Of a stretch of DNA of 64,000 nt, positions 18,655 to 26,081 are shown one piece after another. The position numbers and the translations under genes were made by a program. The notes beneath the pieces are model-generated. The model ran no database searches. It worked only from the letters and a program-made list of their open reading frames with translations, and was not told the origin of the DNA. The stretch is from Flammeovirgaceae bacterium UBA7330 (GTDB lineage: Bacteria; Bacteroidota; Bacteroidia; Cytophagales; Cyclobacteriaceae), in contig DKPQ01000017.1 of assembly GCA_002471275.1 (NCBI GenBank), positions 744,001 to 808,000 of the forward strand, written 5' to 3'. Positions within the stretch are counted from its first letter, which is position 1, and each line of letters opens with the position of its first letter.

Positions 18655-19484
18655 TTTTGGAAAAGGAAAAAAAATATCGACGCATAGGTTTTTGGACTGC
18701 CATCTTGACCCAGGTAGTCATGTTGATATTGTTTTATTTCCTGATAGCCTGGAAAGAGCCTTTCCCACCCATTCCATCTTATGGTATCGAGCTGAGTTTT
18801 GGTCTTGACCGAACTGGTCAGGGAGAGGTAGCCCCCGCTACCCCTCAGCCACAAGAGGAGGTTGAAGAATCAGCATCTCAGGAAGAGACCGCCGAAGCTG
18901 AGGAAACTTCCGAACCCGCTACAGAAGAAGTAGTAAAAGAAGCCGAAGTACCAACGGAACCAATTACAAAGACCCCTAGTCCGGATGTGGTTGAAAAAAA
19001 AGTGGAAGAACCGAAGCCCAAACCTGAGCCGGTGAAGACAGAGGAGCCTGCCAAAGAGGTAAAAAAAGAAGAACAGAAGCCGGCGAGTACTCCCACTGTG
19101 AGTGAAAAGCCATCACCATCTCAGGGGAATACCAATGAGCCTGGGGATGAAGGTAAAAAAGAAGGCAAACTGGATGATAGAGCCATATATGGAAGCCAGG
19201 GAGGCGGTGCAAATGGAGCCAGCTTACAAATGGCTGGTTGGGTGTGGGACCAAAAACCCAATCCAAATGACAAATCTGATGAGACTGGCAAAATCGTCTA
19301 TAAAATAAAAATTGATGATGAGGGATATATCATTGATATAGAACTGCAATCCAGTACTGTAACACCTGCTATTGAGAGACTTTACAGACAATCTGTAGAA
19401 CGATTGTCATTCAGCAAGACCAGTGAATACAAACCTGCGCCTACATCTACAGGCACTATAACTTTCCTTATCCAAACCAAATAG
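18651..19484 (+). CDS. TonB/TolA-like energy transducer
   Basis: The 277-residue protein has a membrane helix at about 13-33 and a Pro/Glu/Lys-rich periplasm-spanning linker at about 60-165. Its C-terminal TonB-like domain is at about 190-277 (GKIVYKIKIDDEGYIIDIELQSS, then a helix, then a strand). It would carry force from the ExbB/ExbD stator to an outer-membrane partner, plausibly the beta-barrel or TPR protein encoded just upstream. The initiator is TTG 18651, overlapping the exbD stop; a second TTG lies at 18657. folC follows with no gap. Confidence 0.88.
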   Translation: MILEKEKKYRRIGFWTAILTQVVMLILFYFLIAWKEPFPPIPSYGIELSFGLDRTGQGEVAPATPQPQEEVEESASQEETAEAEETSEPATEEVVKEAEVPTEPITKTPSPDVVEKKVEEPKPKPEPVKTEEPAKEVKKEEQKPASTPTVSEKPSPSQGNTNEPGDEGKKEGKLDDRAIYGSQGGGANGASLQMAGWVWDQKPNPNDKSDETGKIVYKIKIDDEGYIIDIELQSSTVTPAIERLYRQSVERLSFSKTSEYKPAPTSTGTITFLIQTK

Positions 19485-20774
19485 ATGAACTATCAGGAGT
19501 CTTTGAACTACCTGCTGAAACGACTGCCTATGTTTCAGCGGGTTGGAAAGGCAGCGATCAAAAAGGACCTTGGTAATACCTTACTGCTTCTTGACGCATT
19601 GGGAAATCCTCATAGGGGGTTTAGATCTATCCACATTGCCGGGACCAATGGTAAAGGCACCTCTGCTCATGCTTTGACGTCGGTATTGATGGCTGCAGGG
19701 CACAAAACGGGGCTTTATACCTCACCACATCTTAAGTCTTTCACAGAACGGATAAGAATCAATGGAATTGAGGTCTCAGAACAGTTTGTTGCTGATTTTG
19801 TGACCAGGAATCAACCGCTGATTGACCAGGTAAAGCCCTCCTTTTTTGAAGTAACGGTTGTCATGGCATTTGAATATTTCAGGCAGAAGCAGGTTGATAT
19901 AGCTGTGATAGAAACCGGTCTTGGAGGTAGGCTGGACAGTACCAACGTGATACACCCACTGGTGTCACTGATTACCATGATTGGTTATGATCACATGGAT
20001 TTATTGGGAGACACGCTTGATAAAATTGCAGCAGAGAAAGCGGGGATCATCAAAGCGCATTCGGCAGTGGTCATTGGCAACAATCAGCAGGATATCAGGT
20101 ATGTATTTGAAAAGGAGGCACTATCCAGGAAAGCGGACATCTTCTTTTGTGATGATTATCAGGTAATGCCGGTTGAGAGAAATCTTCAATGCAATACGTA
20201 CAATGTCTATGAGAAAGGTGAGTTATTGTTTGAAAACCTGAATACGGATATTACGTCTACCTATTTCAGCTACAACATTCCAGGCGTGCTTAAAACACTG
20301 GAATTTTTAGAGAAGAAGGATTTGCATATTGACAGGAGAGCGGTTGAAAACGGGTTTAGCCAAATTAAATCATCAACCGGATTAAAGGGAAGGTTGCAGA
20401 TCATAGGAGAATTGCCCTTGATCCTTGCAGACATCAGTCACAACCAACCGGGGCTAATAGCGCTCTTTGAGCAACTGAAACGTGAGGTGGTAGGAACCCT
20501 TCACATTGTGTTCGGTGTGGTAAAAGACAAAGACCTTTCTGGTATTTTGCCCATCTTGCCTCGTGAGGCCTCATATTACTGGACTTCTTCCAGTGTGCCC
20601 CGCTCTCTTCCGGCTGATGAGTTGAAAGCTATTGCAGAGGAGTATGGTATTATGGGTCCGTCCTTCCAAAATGTAAACCGTGCAATAAAAGAGGCTTTGA
20701 AATTCGCCAAAAAAGAAGATACCATTGTGATTTGTGGCAGTACCTTTGTGGTTGCGGAAATTGATAATTTGTGA
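19485..20774 (+). CDS. folC: Dihydrofolate synthase / folylpolyglutamate synthase
   Basis: This 429-residue Mur-ligase-family enzyme adds glutamate to dihydropteroate and to reduced folates. The ATP-binding loop is GTNGKGT at residues 53-59. The motif TSPHLKSFTERIRING, the IETGLGGRLDSTNV segment and the C-terminal ADISHNQPG are typical of FolC. It begins on the base after the TonB-like gene stops and overlaps trmB by 4 bases, so it is co-transcribed with the envelope genes although functionally unrelated. Confidence 0.95.
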   Translation: MNYQESLNYLLKRLPMFQRVGKAAIKKDLGNTLLLLDALGNPHRGFRSIHIAGTNGKGTSAHALTSVLMAAGHKTGLYTSPHLKSFTERIRINGIEVSEQFVADFVTRNQPLIDQVKPSFFEVTVVMAFEYFRQKQVDIAVIETGLGGRLDSTNVIHPLVSLITMIGYDHMDLLGDTLDKIAAEKAGIIKAHSAVVIGNNQQDIRYVFEKEALSRKADIFFCDDYQVMPVERNLQCNTYNVYEKGELLFENLNTDITSTYFSYNIPGVLKTLEFLEKKDLHIDRRAVENGFSQIKSSTGLKGRLQIIGELPLILADISHNQPGLIALFEQLKREVVGTLHIVFGVVKDKDLSGILPILPREASYYWTSSSVPRSLPADELKAIAEEYGIMGPSFQNVNRAIKEALKFAKKEDTIVICGSTFVVAEIDNL

Positions 20775-21439
20775 GACAAAAGCTGATACGATTCGAGGCG
20801 AATAAGCTTAGGAAGAACATTATAGAACCAGGTAAGCCCTTATTTGACCAAATTAAGGGTAAATGGAATCAAATCTACTTCAACAATGACCACCCAATTG
20901 TGATAGAATTGGGCTGTGGGAATGGTGAATATACTGTTGGATTAGCGGAAAAGGATCCCCACAGAAACTACATTGGAATCGATGTAAAAGGAGATAGGAT
21001 TTTTGTCGGTAGCACTTATGCTTTGGAGCATAACCTGGGCAATGTAGGTTTTCTGCGTACTTCTGTGCATCAACTGGAGAATTTTTTCGAAGAAAATGAG
21101 GTGGCCGAAATCTGGATCACATTTCCGGATCCCAGACCTAAAGACAGGGAGGAAAAGCGCCGATTGACTTTTCCAAGGTTTATGGAGATCTACAGAAAGA
21201 TTCTTTGTGATGATGGTACCGTGAAACTAAAGACGGACAACACTGGTTTTTTTGAGTATACCCTGGAGTTGCTGCACAATGAAAAAATTAAGCACAAGGC
21301 GCTGGATTATACGGCTGATCTTGAGCATTCACCCTTGAAGGAAGATCATTTTGGTATAGAAACCAAGTATGAAAAAATCTGGAAAGCAAAGGGGTCAAAG
21401 ATCAAGTATTTGAAATTTCAATTTGAAAATTACAACTAA
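20771..21439 (+). CDS. trmB: tRNA (guanine-N7)-methyltransferase
   Basis: This 222-residue SAM-dependent enzyme makes m7G46 in the tRNA variable loop. The SAM-binding ELGCGNGEY is near residues 40-48, the acidic GIDVKGDRI strand follows, and the family signature WITFPDPRPKDREEKRRLTFPRF is complete. The C-terminal TKYEKIWKAKG segment is also typical. The initiator is GTG at 20771, overlapping the folC stop (GTGA), which supports translational coupling. Confidence 0.95.
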   Translation: MRQKLIRFEANKLRKNIIEPGKPLFDQIKGKWNQIYFNNDHPIVIELGCGNGEYTVGLAEKDPHRNYIGIDVKGDRIFVGSTYALEHNLGNVGFLRTSVHQLENFFEENEVAEIWITFPDPRPKDREEKRRLTFPRFMEIYRKILCDDGTVKLKTDNTGFFEYTLELLHNEKIKHKALDYTADLEHSPLKEDHFGIETKYEKIWKAKGSKIKYLKFQFENYN

Positions 21440-21477
21440 ATTTGAATGTTGGTTGTCAGGCATTTAAACCCTAAAAT

Positions 21478-21969
21478 ATGAATAATTTAAAAACAATAAG
21501 AAGTACAGCATTTTTAATCCTGCTTATTGGGATATCCTTTTTTACCGCTTGTGATCTCAACACGCCGGAATCTAATTTTGATCCGGTTGAACAGTTTGAA
21601 AATGAATTGGCTCAAATAGATGCCTACCTGGAAACCAATCTTATTGAAGTCGATACCCTTGAAAATTATTTGATCAGGTACGTAATGATTGAAGAAGGCA
21701 CAGGCGAAAGCCCTGAGTTAACTGATCAGATTAATATTACCTATCAGGGAAGGTTCTTATCAGATGAAGAGTTTGATTCCGGAACACGAACTTTTACACT
21801 GAATACCTTAATACCAGCCTGGCAGATAATGATTCCAGAGTTAAAAGTGGGGGGTACCATAGAGTTTTATTCGCCCTCGTATTATTGTTATGGGAGGAAT
21901 GGTTCAAATTCAATTCCTCCAAATACACCTTTGATATTTAAGGTTACCTTGAATGAAATCAATCCTTAA
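21478..21969 (+). CDS. FKBP-type peptidyl-prolyl isomerase lipoprotein
   Basis: This 163-residue lipoprotein has its lipobox at FFTAC (Cys25). The C-terminal half is an FKBP domain: a VMIEEGTG strand, NITYQGRF, FDSG, IPAWQIMIPELKVGGTIEFYSPSYYCYG and IPPNTPLIFKVTLNEI. These correspond to the usual Y-x-G, F-D-S, G-W/M and Y-G active-site elements. It would catalyse proline isomerisation or act as a chaperone in the periplasm. Its gene ends 2 bases before the convergent TrpF-like gene. Confidence 0.9.
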   Translation: MNNLKTIRSTAFLILLIGISFFTACDLNTPESNFDPVEQFENELAQIDAYLETNLIEVDTLENYLIRYVMIEEGTGESPELTDQINITYQGRFLSDEEFDSGTRTFTLNTLIPAWQIMIPELKVGGTIEFYSPSYYCYGRNGSNSIPPNTPLIFKVTLNEINP

Positions 21970-21971
21970 TC

Positions 21972-22574
21972 CTAATTTTCGATTTCTAACTCTTCCAGTA
22001 CATCCATAATCTCTCCATAGTCCTGGAGACCTGTTTGTGCTTCCTGTTGTGCAGTGAGGGAAATACCAAATTGGCTTATTAGATCAAGGTTGGTTGTTGG
22101 CTGATCGACGTTCATGATCAATGGTTTCTTCAACTGTGACAGTGTAGAAGTATGTTCTTCCAATAGCGATGTGCTTATTTCCAGGTGAAGATATTGCAGA
22201 AGATCACCACCAAATGAAAATATCTCATTGAGTTTGCCAAAGTCAGCTGATGAGCTCATTGCAAATTTTAGAATAATGGGAATATCAAGGTCGGCCAGGA
22301 CCTCGAGATGATCGGGGTCTGAAGTTTCTATGAAATCAATCGCATAGTCTACAGTTGCCAGTTTAATCTGATCCACGCTTGCCGATCCAAATTCACCGGC
22401 AAATTGGGGCCCGGAAACCCATTGCGTTATTTCTTTGAATTGCTGGGGGTCTACATACGAAGGTGTACCTTCTACCAATGAAAACCCCAATACATCCACA
22501 CCCATTCCCGCACAGTATCTGGCGTCACTGAGGCTGGATACCTGATTGATCTTAACAAATGTTTTTAAAGCCAT
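21972..22574 (-). CDS. Degenerate TrpF-like beta/alpha barrel protein
   Basis: The 200-residue protein aligns by eye with phosphoribosylanthranilate isomerase. TrpF starts K-I-C-G-I-T...A...GAD-LGF-F...SPR-V, and this protein has FVKINQVSSLSDARYCAGMGVDVLGFSLVEGTPSYV. The catalytic Cys of KICG is replaced by Asn10, and the usual QLHG strand is absent (DFIETS instead). No other trp gene is nearby. It is therefore probably a non-catalytic or repurposed barrel. The start at 22574 (MALKTF) matches the TrpF N-terminus; an upstream ATG at 22628 adds 18 unlikely residues. Confidence 0.8.
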   Translation of the reverse strand: MALKTFVKINQVSSLSDARYCAGMGVDVLGFSLVEGTPSYVDPQQFKEITQWVSGPQFAGEFGSASVDQIKLATVDYAIDFIETSDPDHLEVLADLDIPIILKFAMSSSADFGKLNEIFSFGGDLLQYLHLEISTSLLEEHTSTLSQLKKPLIMNVDQPTTNLDLISQFGISLTAQQEAQTGLQDYGEIMDVLEELEIEN

Positions 22575-22894
22575 CTCGATTGTTTGCTGCAAAGAAAGAA
22601 AAAAATACGGATCCGCCTCAAGCACCATTTGTCAATATGATTATACCGCACATGTCGACAAGGATAAGGCTATTCATGGCAGACTTGACACTTGCTTCAA
22701 AAAGTAGGTGGTTGTAAATTTTGTCCTATTGTCACTCTTACCATTTTCTTGATATTCTGATATATAATTTAAGGATTTTTATTCAAGGGGACTGATATTT
22801 AAAATCTTCTAAATCTTATCTCTACCTGACTTTTTCCCTAGGTTAAAAGGCCTGTGAAAACTACTTTTGCGCCCAAATCTAAAACCAAAAATAA
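22575..22894. other. 320-base divergent intergenic region
   Basis: This AT-rich region separates the TrpF-like gene from the peroxiredoxin gene. It holds the TACTTTTG element at 22862-22869 for the peroxiredoxin and, on the minus strand, TTTCTTTG (one mismatch to the -7 consensus) with a TTG 21 bases upstream for the TrpF-like gene. I see no RNA gene or obvious operator in the rest. Confidence 0.6.
22862..22869 (+). promoter_or_regulatory. Candidate -7 element for the peroxiredoxin gene
   Basis: TACTTTTG matches TAnnTTTG exactly, 26-33 bases upstream of ATG 22895. The predicted start is near 22876. The expected -33 TTTG is not seen, which would fit an activator-dependent promoter; OxyR is encoded at 61942-62883. 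Confidence 0.45.
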
Positions 22895-23533
22895 ATGGCA
22901 TTTACAGGTAAACAATTTCCAGATATTTCTGTGCCCTCAATGGACGAAATGGGCGATGTAAAACAGATCAATATTTTAAAACTAGCTAAAGAGAGCAAAA
23001 AGAAAGTTTTGCTTTTCTGGTATCCTAAGGATTTCACATTCGTTTGTCCTACAGAGCTTCATGCTTTCCAGGCAGCATTACCTGAATTTGAAAAAAGGAA
23101 TACAATCGTTATTGGAGCATCATGTGATACTCCGGAAGTGCATTTTGCCTGGCTGAATACCTCCAAAGATAATGGAGGAATCGAAGGTGTTACTTATGAT
23201 ATCCTGGCAGATAGCAACCGTAATCTGGCTAATCTATTGGACATTCTGGATGTGAAGTCTGTGAAATACGATGAGCTGACAGGGTCTGAGCTTATCGAAG
23301 GAGACTATGTCACCTATCGGGCTACATACCTGATCGACGAGAATGGTGAAGTATTCCATGAAGGCATCAATCATATGCCATTGGGAAGAAACGTCAATGA
23401 CTTCCTTAGACTGATCGATGCTTACACTCACGTTCAGGATAAAGGTGAAGTATGTCCTGCTAACTGGGAAGATGGTAAAGAAGCCATGTCAGCTAACAGA
23501 GATGGCGTGATGACTTACCTAAGCAAAAACTAA
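22895..23533 (+). CDS. Typical 2-Cys peroxiredoxin (AhpC/TSA family)
   Basis: This 212-residue thiol peroxidase reduces hydrogen peroxide and organic peroxides. The peroxidatic Cys51 lies in FTFVCPTE and the resolving Cys187 in GEVCPANW. The conserved Arg (in the TYRATYLID strand region) and the WLNTSKDNGG loop are present. The immediately downstream thioredoxin is its likely reductant. A hairpin with a GAAA loop at 23556-23581 separates the two genes. Expression is probably controlled by OxyR, inferred from family knowledge. Confidence 0.95.
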   Translation: MAFTGKQFPDISVPSMDEMGDVKQINILKLAKESKKKVLLFWYPKDFTFVCPTELHAFQAALPEFEKRNTIVIGASCDTPEVHFAWLNTSKDNGGIEGVTYDILADSNRNLANLLDILDVKSVKYDELTGSELIEGDYVTYRATYLIDENGEVFHEGINHMPLGRNVNDFLRLIDAYTHVQDKGEVCPANWEDGKEAMSANRDGVMTYLSKN

Positions 23534-23555
23534 GATTTTTAGGATATTTAGAATC

Positions 23556-23581
23556 AGGGTTCATCCGAAAGGGTGAACCTT
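23556..23581 (+). terminator. GNRA-capped hairpin between peroxiredoxin and thioredoxin genes
   Basis: GGTTCATCC (23558-23566) pairs with GGGTGAACC (23571-23579) around a GAAA tetraloop, with one G-U pair; two more pairs extend the stem. The following T-run is interrupted (TTTCTATTT), so partial termination or mRNA stabilisation is as likely as full termination. Confidence 0.55.
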
Positions 23582-23608
23582 TCTATTTAGTTAAAAAACA
23601 AGATCAAA

Positions 23609-23923
23609 ATGTTTGAAGAATTAGCAGAAGATAACCTGGCAGAAAAAGTTGCCGGATCGGAAAAAGTTGTGGTTCAATATTCAGCCGGGTGGTGTGGAAA
23701 CTGCAGGATTATGAAGCCAAAATTTAAGAGGATGGCTGGTGAGCACGGAGATATTACTTTCCTGGTAGTGGATGCAGAAAAATTCCCTGAGTCACGCAAG
23801 CTGGCCAAAGTGGATAATCTGCCCACATTTGCAAGTTTCAGCAGAGGAGAGCTCCTGAATCAGGTGCAGACAAACAAGGCAGAACAACTGAAAGCATTAG
23901 TCGATGAGATTGCCGCTAATTAA
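23609..23923 (+). CDS. Thioredoxin-family protein
   Basis: This 104-residue single-domain cytoplasmic thioredoxin fold has active site WCGNC (near residues 29-33) and the cis-proline in DNLPTFASF. The centre is Gly-Asn instead of the usual Gly-Pro, which generally makes the disulfide more oxidising or the protein more dedicated. Its position between a 2-Cys peroxiredoxin and a small conserved gene suggests it recycles that peroxiredoxin. The next gene overlaps its end by 20 bases. Confidence 0.92.
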   Translation: MFEELAEDNLAEKVAGSEKVVVQYSAGWCGNCRIMKPKFKRMAGEHGDITFLVVDAEKFPESRKLAKVDNLPTFASFSRGELLNQVQTNKAEQLKALVDEIAAN

Positions 23924-24161
23924 GCATATCAATGGCTTCATTGCCGAAAACGATGAAGACTTTGTGGTAGAAGCTATCGAGGTGTTGGAGCACCTCACAG
24001 AGAGCGAAAACCTGAAGGACGAAGAATTAGACGTGATCGGGGAGTTGATTTCCAATTTCTATGGCGCACTGGAAGTCCAGAAAATGATCAAATCAGGAAC
24101 GCCTGAAAAGGAAGCTACTAACCAATTCATGAAAAGGGTAGTGGGTTCTATTGATCAATGA
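23904..24161 (+). CDS. Small conserved protein of the peroxiredoxin-thioredoxin set (DUF6952-like)
   Basis: The 85-residue soluble helical acidic protein includes FIAENDEDFVVEAIEVLEHLTE and LDVIGELISNFYGALEV. From memory it resembles a small Bacteroidota family annotated as DUF6952 that recurs next to peroxiredoxin and thioredoxin genes; I could not check this. No cysteines are present, so a redox-active role is excluded; an adaptor or regulatory role is possible. The start ATG lies inside the thioredoxin gene (20-base overlap), arguing for coupled translation. Confidence 0.8.
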   Translation: MRLPLIKHINGFIAENDEDFVVEAIEVLEHLTESENLKDEELDVIGELISNFYGALEVQKMIKSGTPEKEATNQFMKRVVGSIDQ

Positions 24162-24206
24162 GTTTAGCTCGGTGATATTTGTGGAGTCAAATCCACCAAT
24201 TTCCAT

Positions 24207-24214
24207 TATTTTTG
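24207..24214 (+). promoter_or_regulatory. Candidate -7 element upstream of mnmA
   Basis: TATTTTTG is an exact TAnnTTTG match. The start would fall near 24221, exactly where the next hairpin begins. A TTTG 25 bases upstream is slightly too far to be an ideal -33 element. Confidence 0.35.
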
Positions 24215-24220
24215 CATCTT

Positions 24221-24245
24221 AAAACGGAACCTATTTCCGTTTTTT
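24221..24245 (+). terminator. Hairpin with T-run after the thioredoxin set / in the mnmA leader
   Basis: AAAACGGAA (24221-24229) pairs perfectly with TTCCGTTTT (24235-24243) around CCTAT and runs into a T-tract. It is the best candidate for the terminator of the 22895-24161 unit. A second weak hairpin (CCAGG/CCTGG) lies just before mnmA. Confidence 0.65.
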
Positions 24246-24298
24246 GTTTTTATAAGCATATTTAACACGTAAACCAGGCTTTCAACCTGGCGAGACGC

Positions 24299-25420
24299 AT
24301 GAGTAAACACGGAAGAATACTTGTCGCCATGAGTGGCGGAATAGATAGCTCGGTAGCTGCTGTCATGCTACATGAGCAAGGATATGAGGTCATCGGAATG
24401 ACGATGAAGACCTGGGATTACGCCACCTCTGGCGGGTCCAGCAAAGAAACCGGCTGCTGCAGCCTGGACAGCATCAACGACGCACGAAACATCGCTGTAG
24501 ATCTTGGGTTTCCACATTACATTGTAGATATCAGAGAAGAGTTTGGTGACTACGTCATTGATCACTTCACAAACGAATACCTGGATGGTCGCACACCCAA
24601 TCCTTGTGTATTGTGCAATACTCACATCAAATGGGATTCCTTATTGAGGCGAGCAGACAAGCTGGGCTGTGAGTACATTGCCACAGGTCATTATGCAAAC
24701 CTGAGACAAGAGAATAGCCGATATGTGATCAGCAAAGGCAAGGATGAAAACAAGGATCAATCCTATGCCTTGTGGGGGATCTCCCAGGAAAGTCTGAGCA
24801 GGACCAAATATCCCCTTGGTCACCTGAGAAAATCTGAGATCAGAGAAATGGCTACGGAGCGAGGATTCCATGAGCTGGTGAAAAAGTCAGAATCATATGA
24901 GATCTGTTTTGTTCCTGACAATGACTACCGTGGTTTTCTAAAACGACGGGTAGAAGGGCTGGAAGAGGATGTGAAAGGAGGAAAATTCGTGCTTGAAGAT
25001 GGCACAGTTGTTGGAACACATGAGGGGTACCCGTTCTATACAGTCGGTCAGCGTAAAGGTTTAGGTATAGCTTTAGGTTATCCTGTATATGTAACTGAGA
25101 TACAAAAAGATAAAAATAGAGTAGTATTAGGCACTTTTGACGAGTTGAGTAGGGATGGTATGTATGTGAAGCAACTCAATATCAGTAAATATGGTTCTGT
25201 GGAGGGCGAAAGAAAGGATACGATCACCAAGGTGAGATATAATGACAGTGGTACTCCGGCTGTCATTGAACAGGTTGGTGATACCATGAAAGTCTTCTTT
25301 GGCAAAGGCGTGAAAGCGATCGCACCTGGCCAGGCCGCAGTATTTTATGAAGGAGATGATGTGATTGGTGGTGGTTGGATCCATTCCAGTTTTAAGCAAA
25401 AGAATGAACAACTGGTTTAA
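24299..25420 (+). CDS. mnmA: tRNA 2-thiouridylase MnmA
   Basis: This 373-residue ATP-pyrophosphatase makes 2-thiouridine at wobble U34 of tRNA-Lys, -Glu and -Gln. The PP-loop SGGIDSS is at 12-18. Cysteines are at 103 and 106 (TPNPCVLCN) and at 203 (SYEICFVPD). Many MnmA proteins have Asp at the first of these positions; the C-x2-C plus distant Cys arrangement is the form associated in the literature with an iron-sulfur cluster, so this enzyme may be Fe-S dependent (inference). GCCSLDS at 52-58 is also family-typical. The stop overlaps the next gene by 17 bases. Confidence 0.95.
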   Translation: MSKHGRILVAMSGGIDSSVAAVMLHEQGYEVIGMTMKTWDYATSGGSSKETGCCSLDSINDARNIAVDLGFPHYIVDIREEFGDYVIDHFTNEYLDGRTPNPCVLCNTHIKWDSLLRRADKLGCEYIATGHYANLRQENSRYVISKGKDENKDQSYALWGISQESLSRTKYPLGHLRKSEIREMATERGFHELVKKSESYEICFVPDNDYRGFLKRRVEGLEEDVKGGKFVLEDGTVVGTHEGYPFYTVGQRKGLGIALGYPVYVTEIQKDKNRVVLGTFDELSRDGMYVKQLNISKYGSVEGERKDTITKVRYNDSGTPAVIEQVGDTMKVFFGKGVKAIAPGQAAVFYEGDDVIGGGWIHSSFKQKNEQLV

Positions 25421-26081
25421 ATTTTTCGTCCTGCTTTTTCTCTTTAGTTCCTGTCAGGATCAGTTCATAGAGGATGAAGCAGATTTTGGTTACGACTATT
25501 TCCCATTGGAGATAGGCGCTTACAAAACCTATGACGTGATGGAAGTCTCCTTTAATGCGCAGGGGCCAGATACCACTTGGTACGAATTAAAAACCACAGT
25601 TACAGAAAAGGTGGAGGAAGATGATGCTACCTACTATATCCTGAAGCGTGAAACACGCCCGGATGAATTGTCATCGTGGGAAGTTTCGGATATCTGGACC
25701 ATCAGAAGAGATCAATTTAATGGTGTGGTAGTGGAAGAGAATGTACCATTGATTAAAATGTCATTCCCTGTAGAACTCAACAAAACCTGGGATGGAAATG
25801 CTTTTAATAGCAGGAATTCTGCCGAGTACCGATATGTGGAATCATCTGCTGCTATGTATGACGAGTTATTGGCAGGATCAGCAAAGGTTCAGGTTCAGAT
25901 TGCTGACATTCCTCAGAATTTAGTGAACAGAGACCAGCGTTTTGAAGTTTATGCCAGGGGGATTGGTTTGGTTGAAAAGAATTATATTGTTTTGAATTAT
26001 TGTACCGCGAATTGCGGGTCAGAAGAAGTGGATTCCGGAATTATTATACAACAGATTTTAACAGCATATGGGCAGGAGTAA
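25404..26081 (+). CDS. Hypothetical lipoprotein overlapping mnmA and the subtilase gene
   Basis: From ATG 25404 (MNNWFKFFVLLFLFSSC) this is a 225-residue lipoprotein with Cys17. The residues after it (QDQFIEDEADF) are acidic, as in Bacteroidota surface-export signals. The body is beta-rich (YYILKRETRPDELSSWEVSDIWTIRRD...) with no family I recognise. It starts 17 bases inside mnmA and ends 14 bases inside the subtilase gene, so the three are translated as a coupled set. It may be a surface partner of the secreted protease; that is an inference from position only. Confidence 0.8.
   Translation: MNNWFKFFVLLFLFSSCQDQFIEDEADFGYDYFPLEIGAYKTYDVMEVSFNAQGPDTTWYELKTTVTEKVEEDDATYYILKRETRPDELSSWEVSDIWTIRRDQFNGVVVEENVPLIKMSFPVELNKTWDGNAFNSRNSAEYRYVESSAAMYDELLAGSAKVQVQIADIPQNLVNRDQRFEVYARGIGLVEKNYIVLNYCTANCGSEEVDSGIIIQQILTAYGQE

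Noticed and set aside
22575..22894. Possible riboswitch upstream of the peroxiredoxin gene
   Set aside because: No conserved aptamer core is recognisable and the predicted leader is only about 20 bases.
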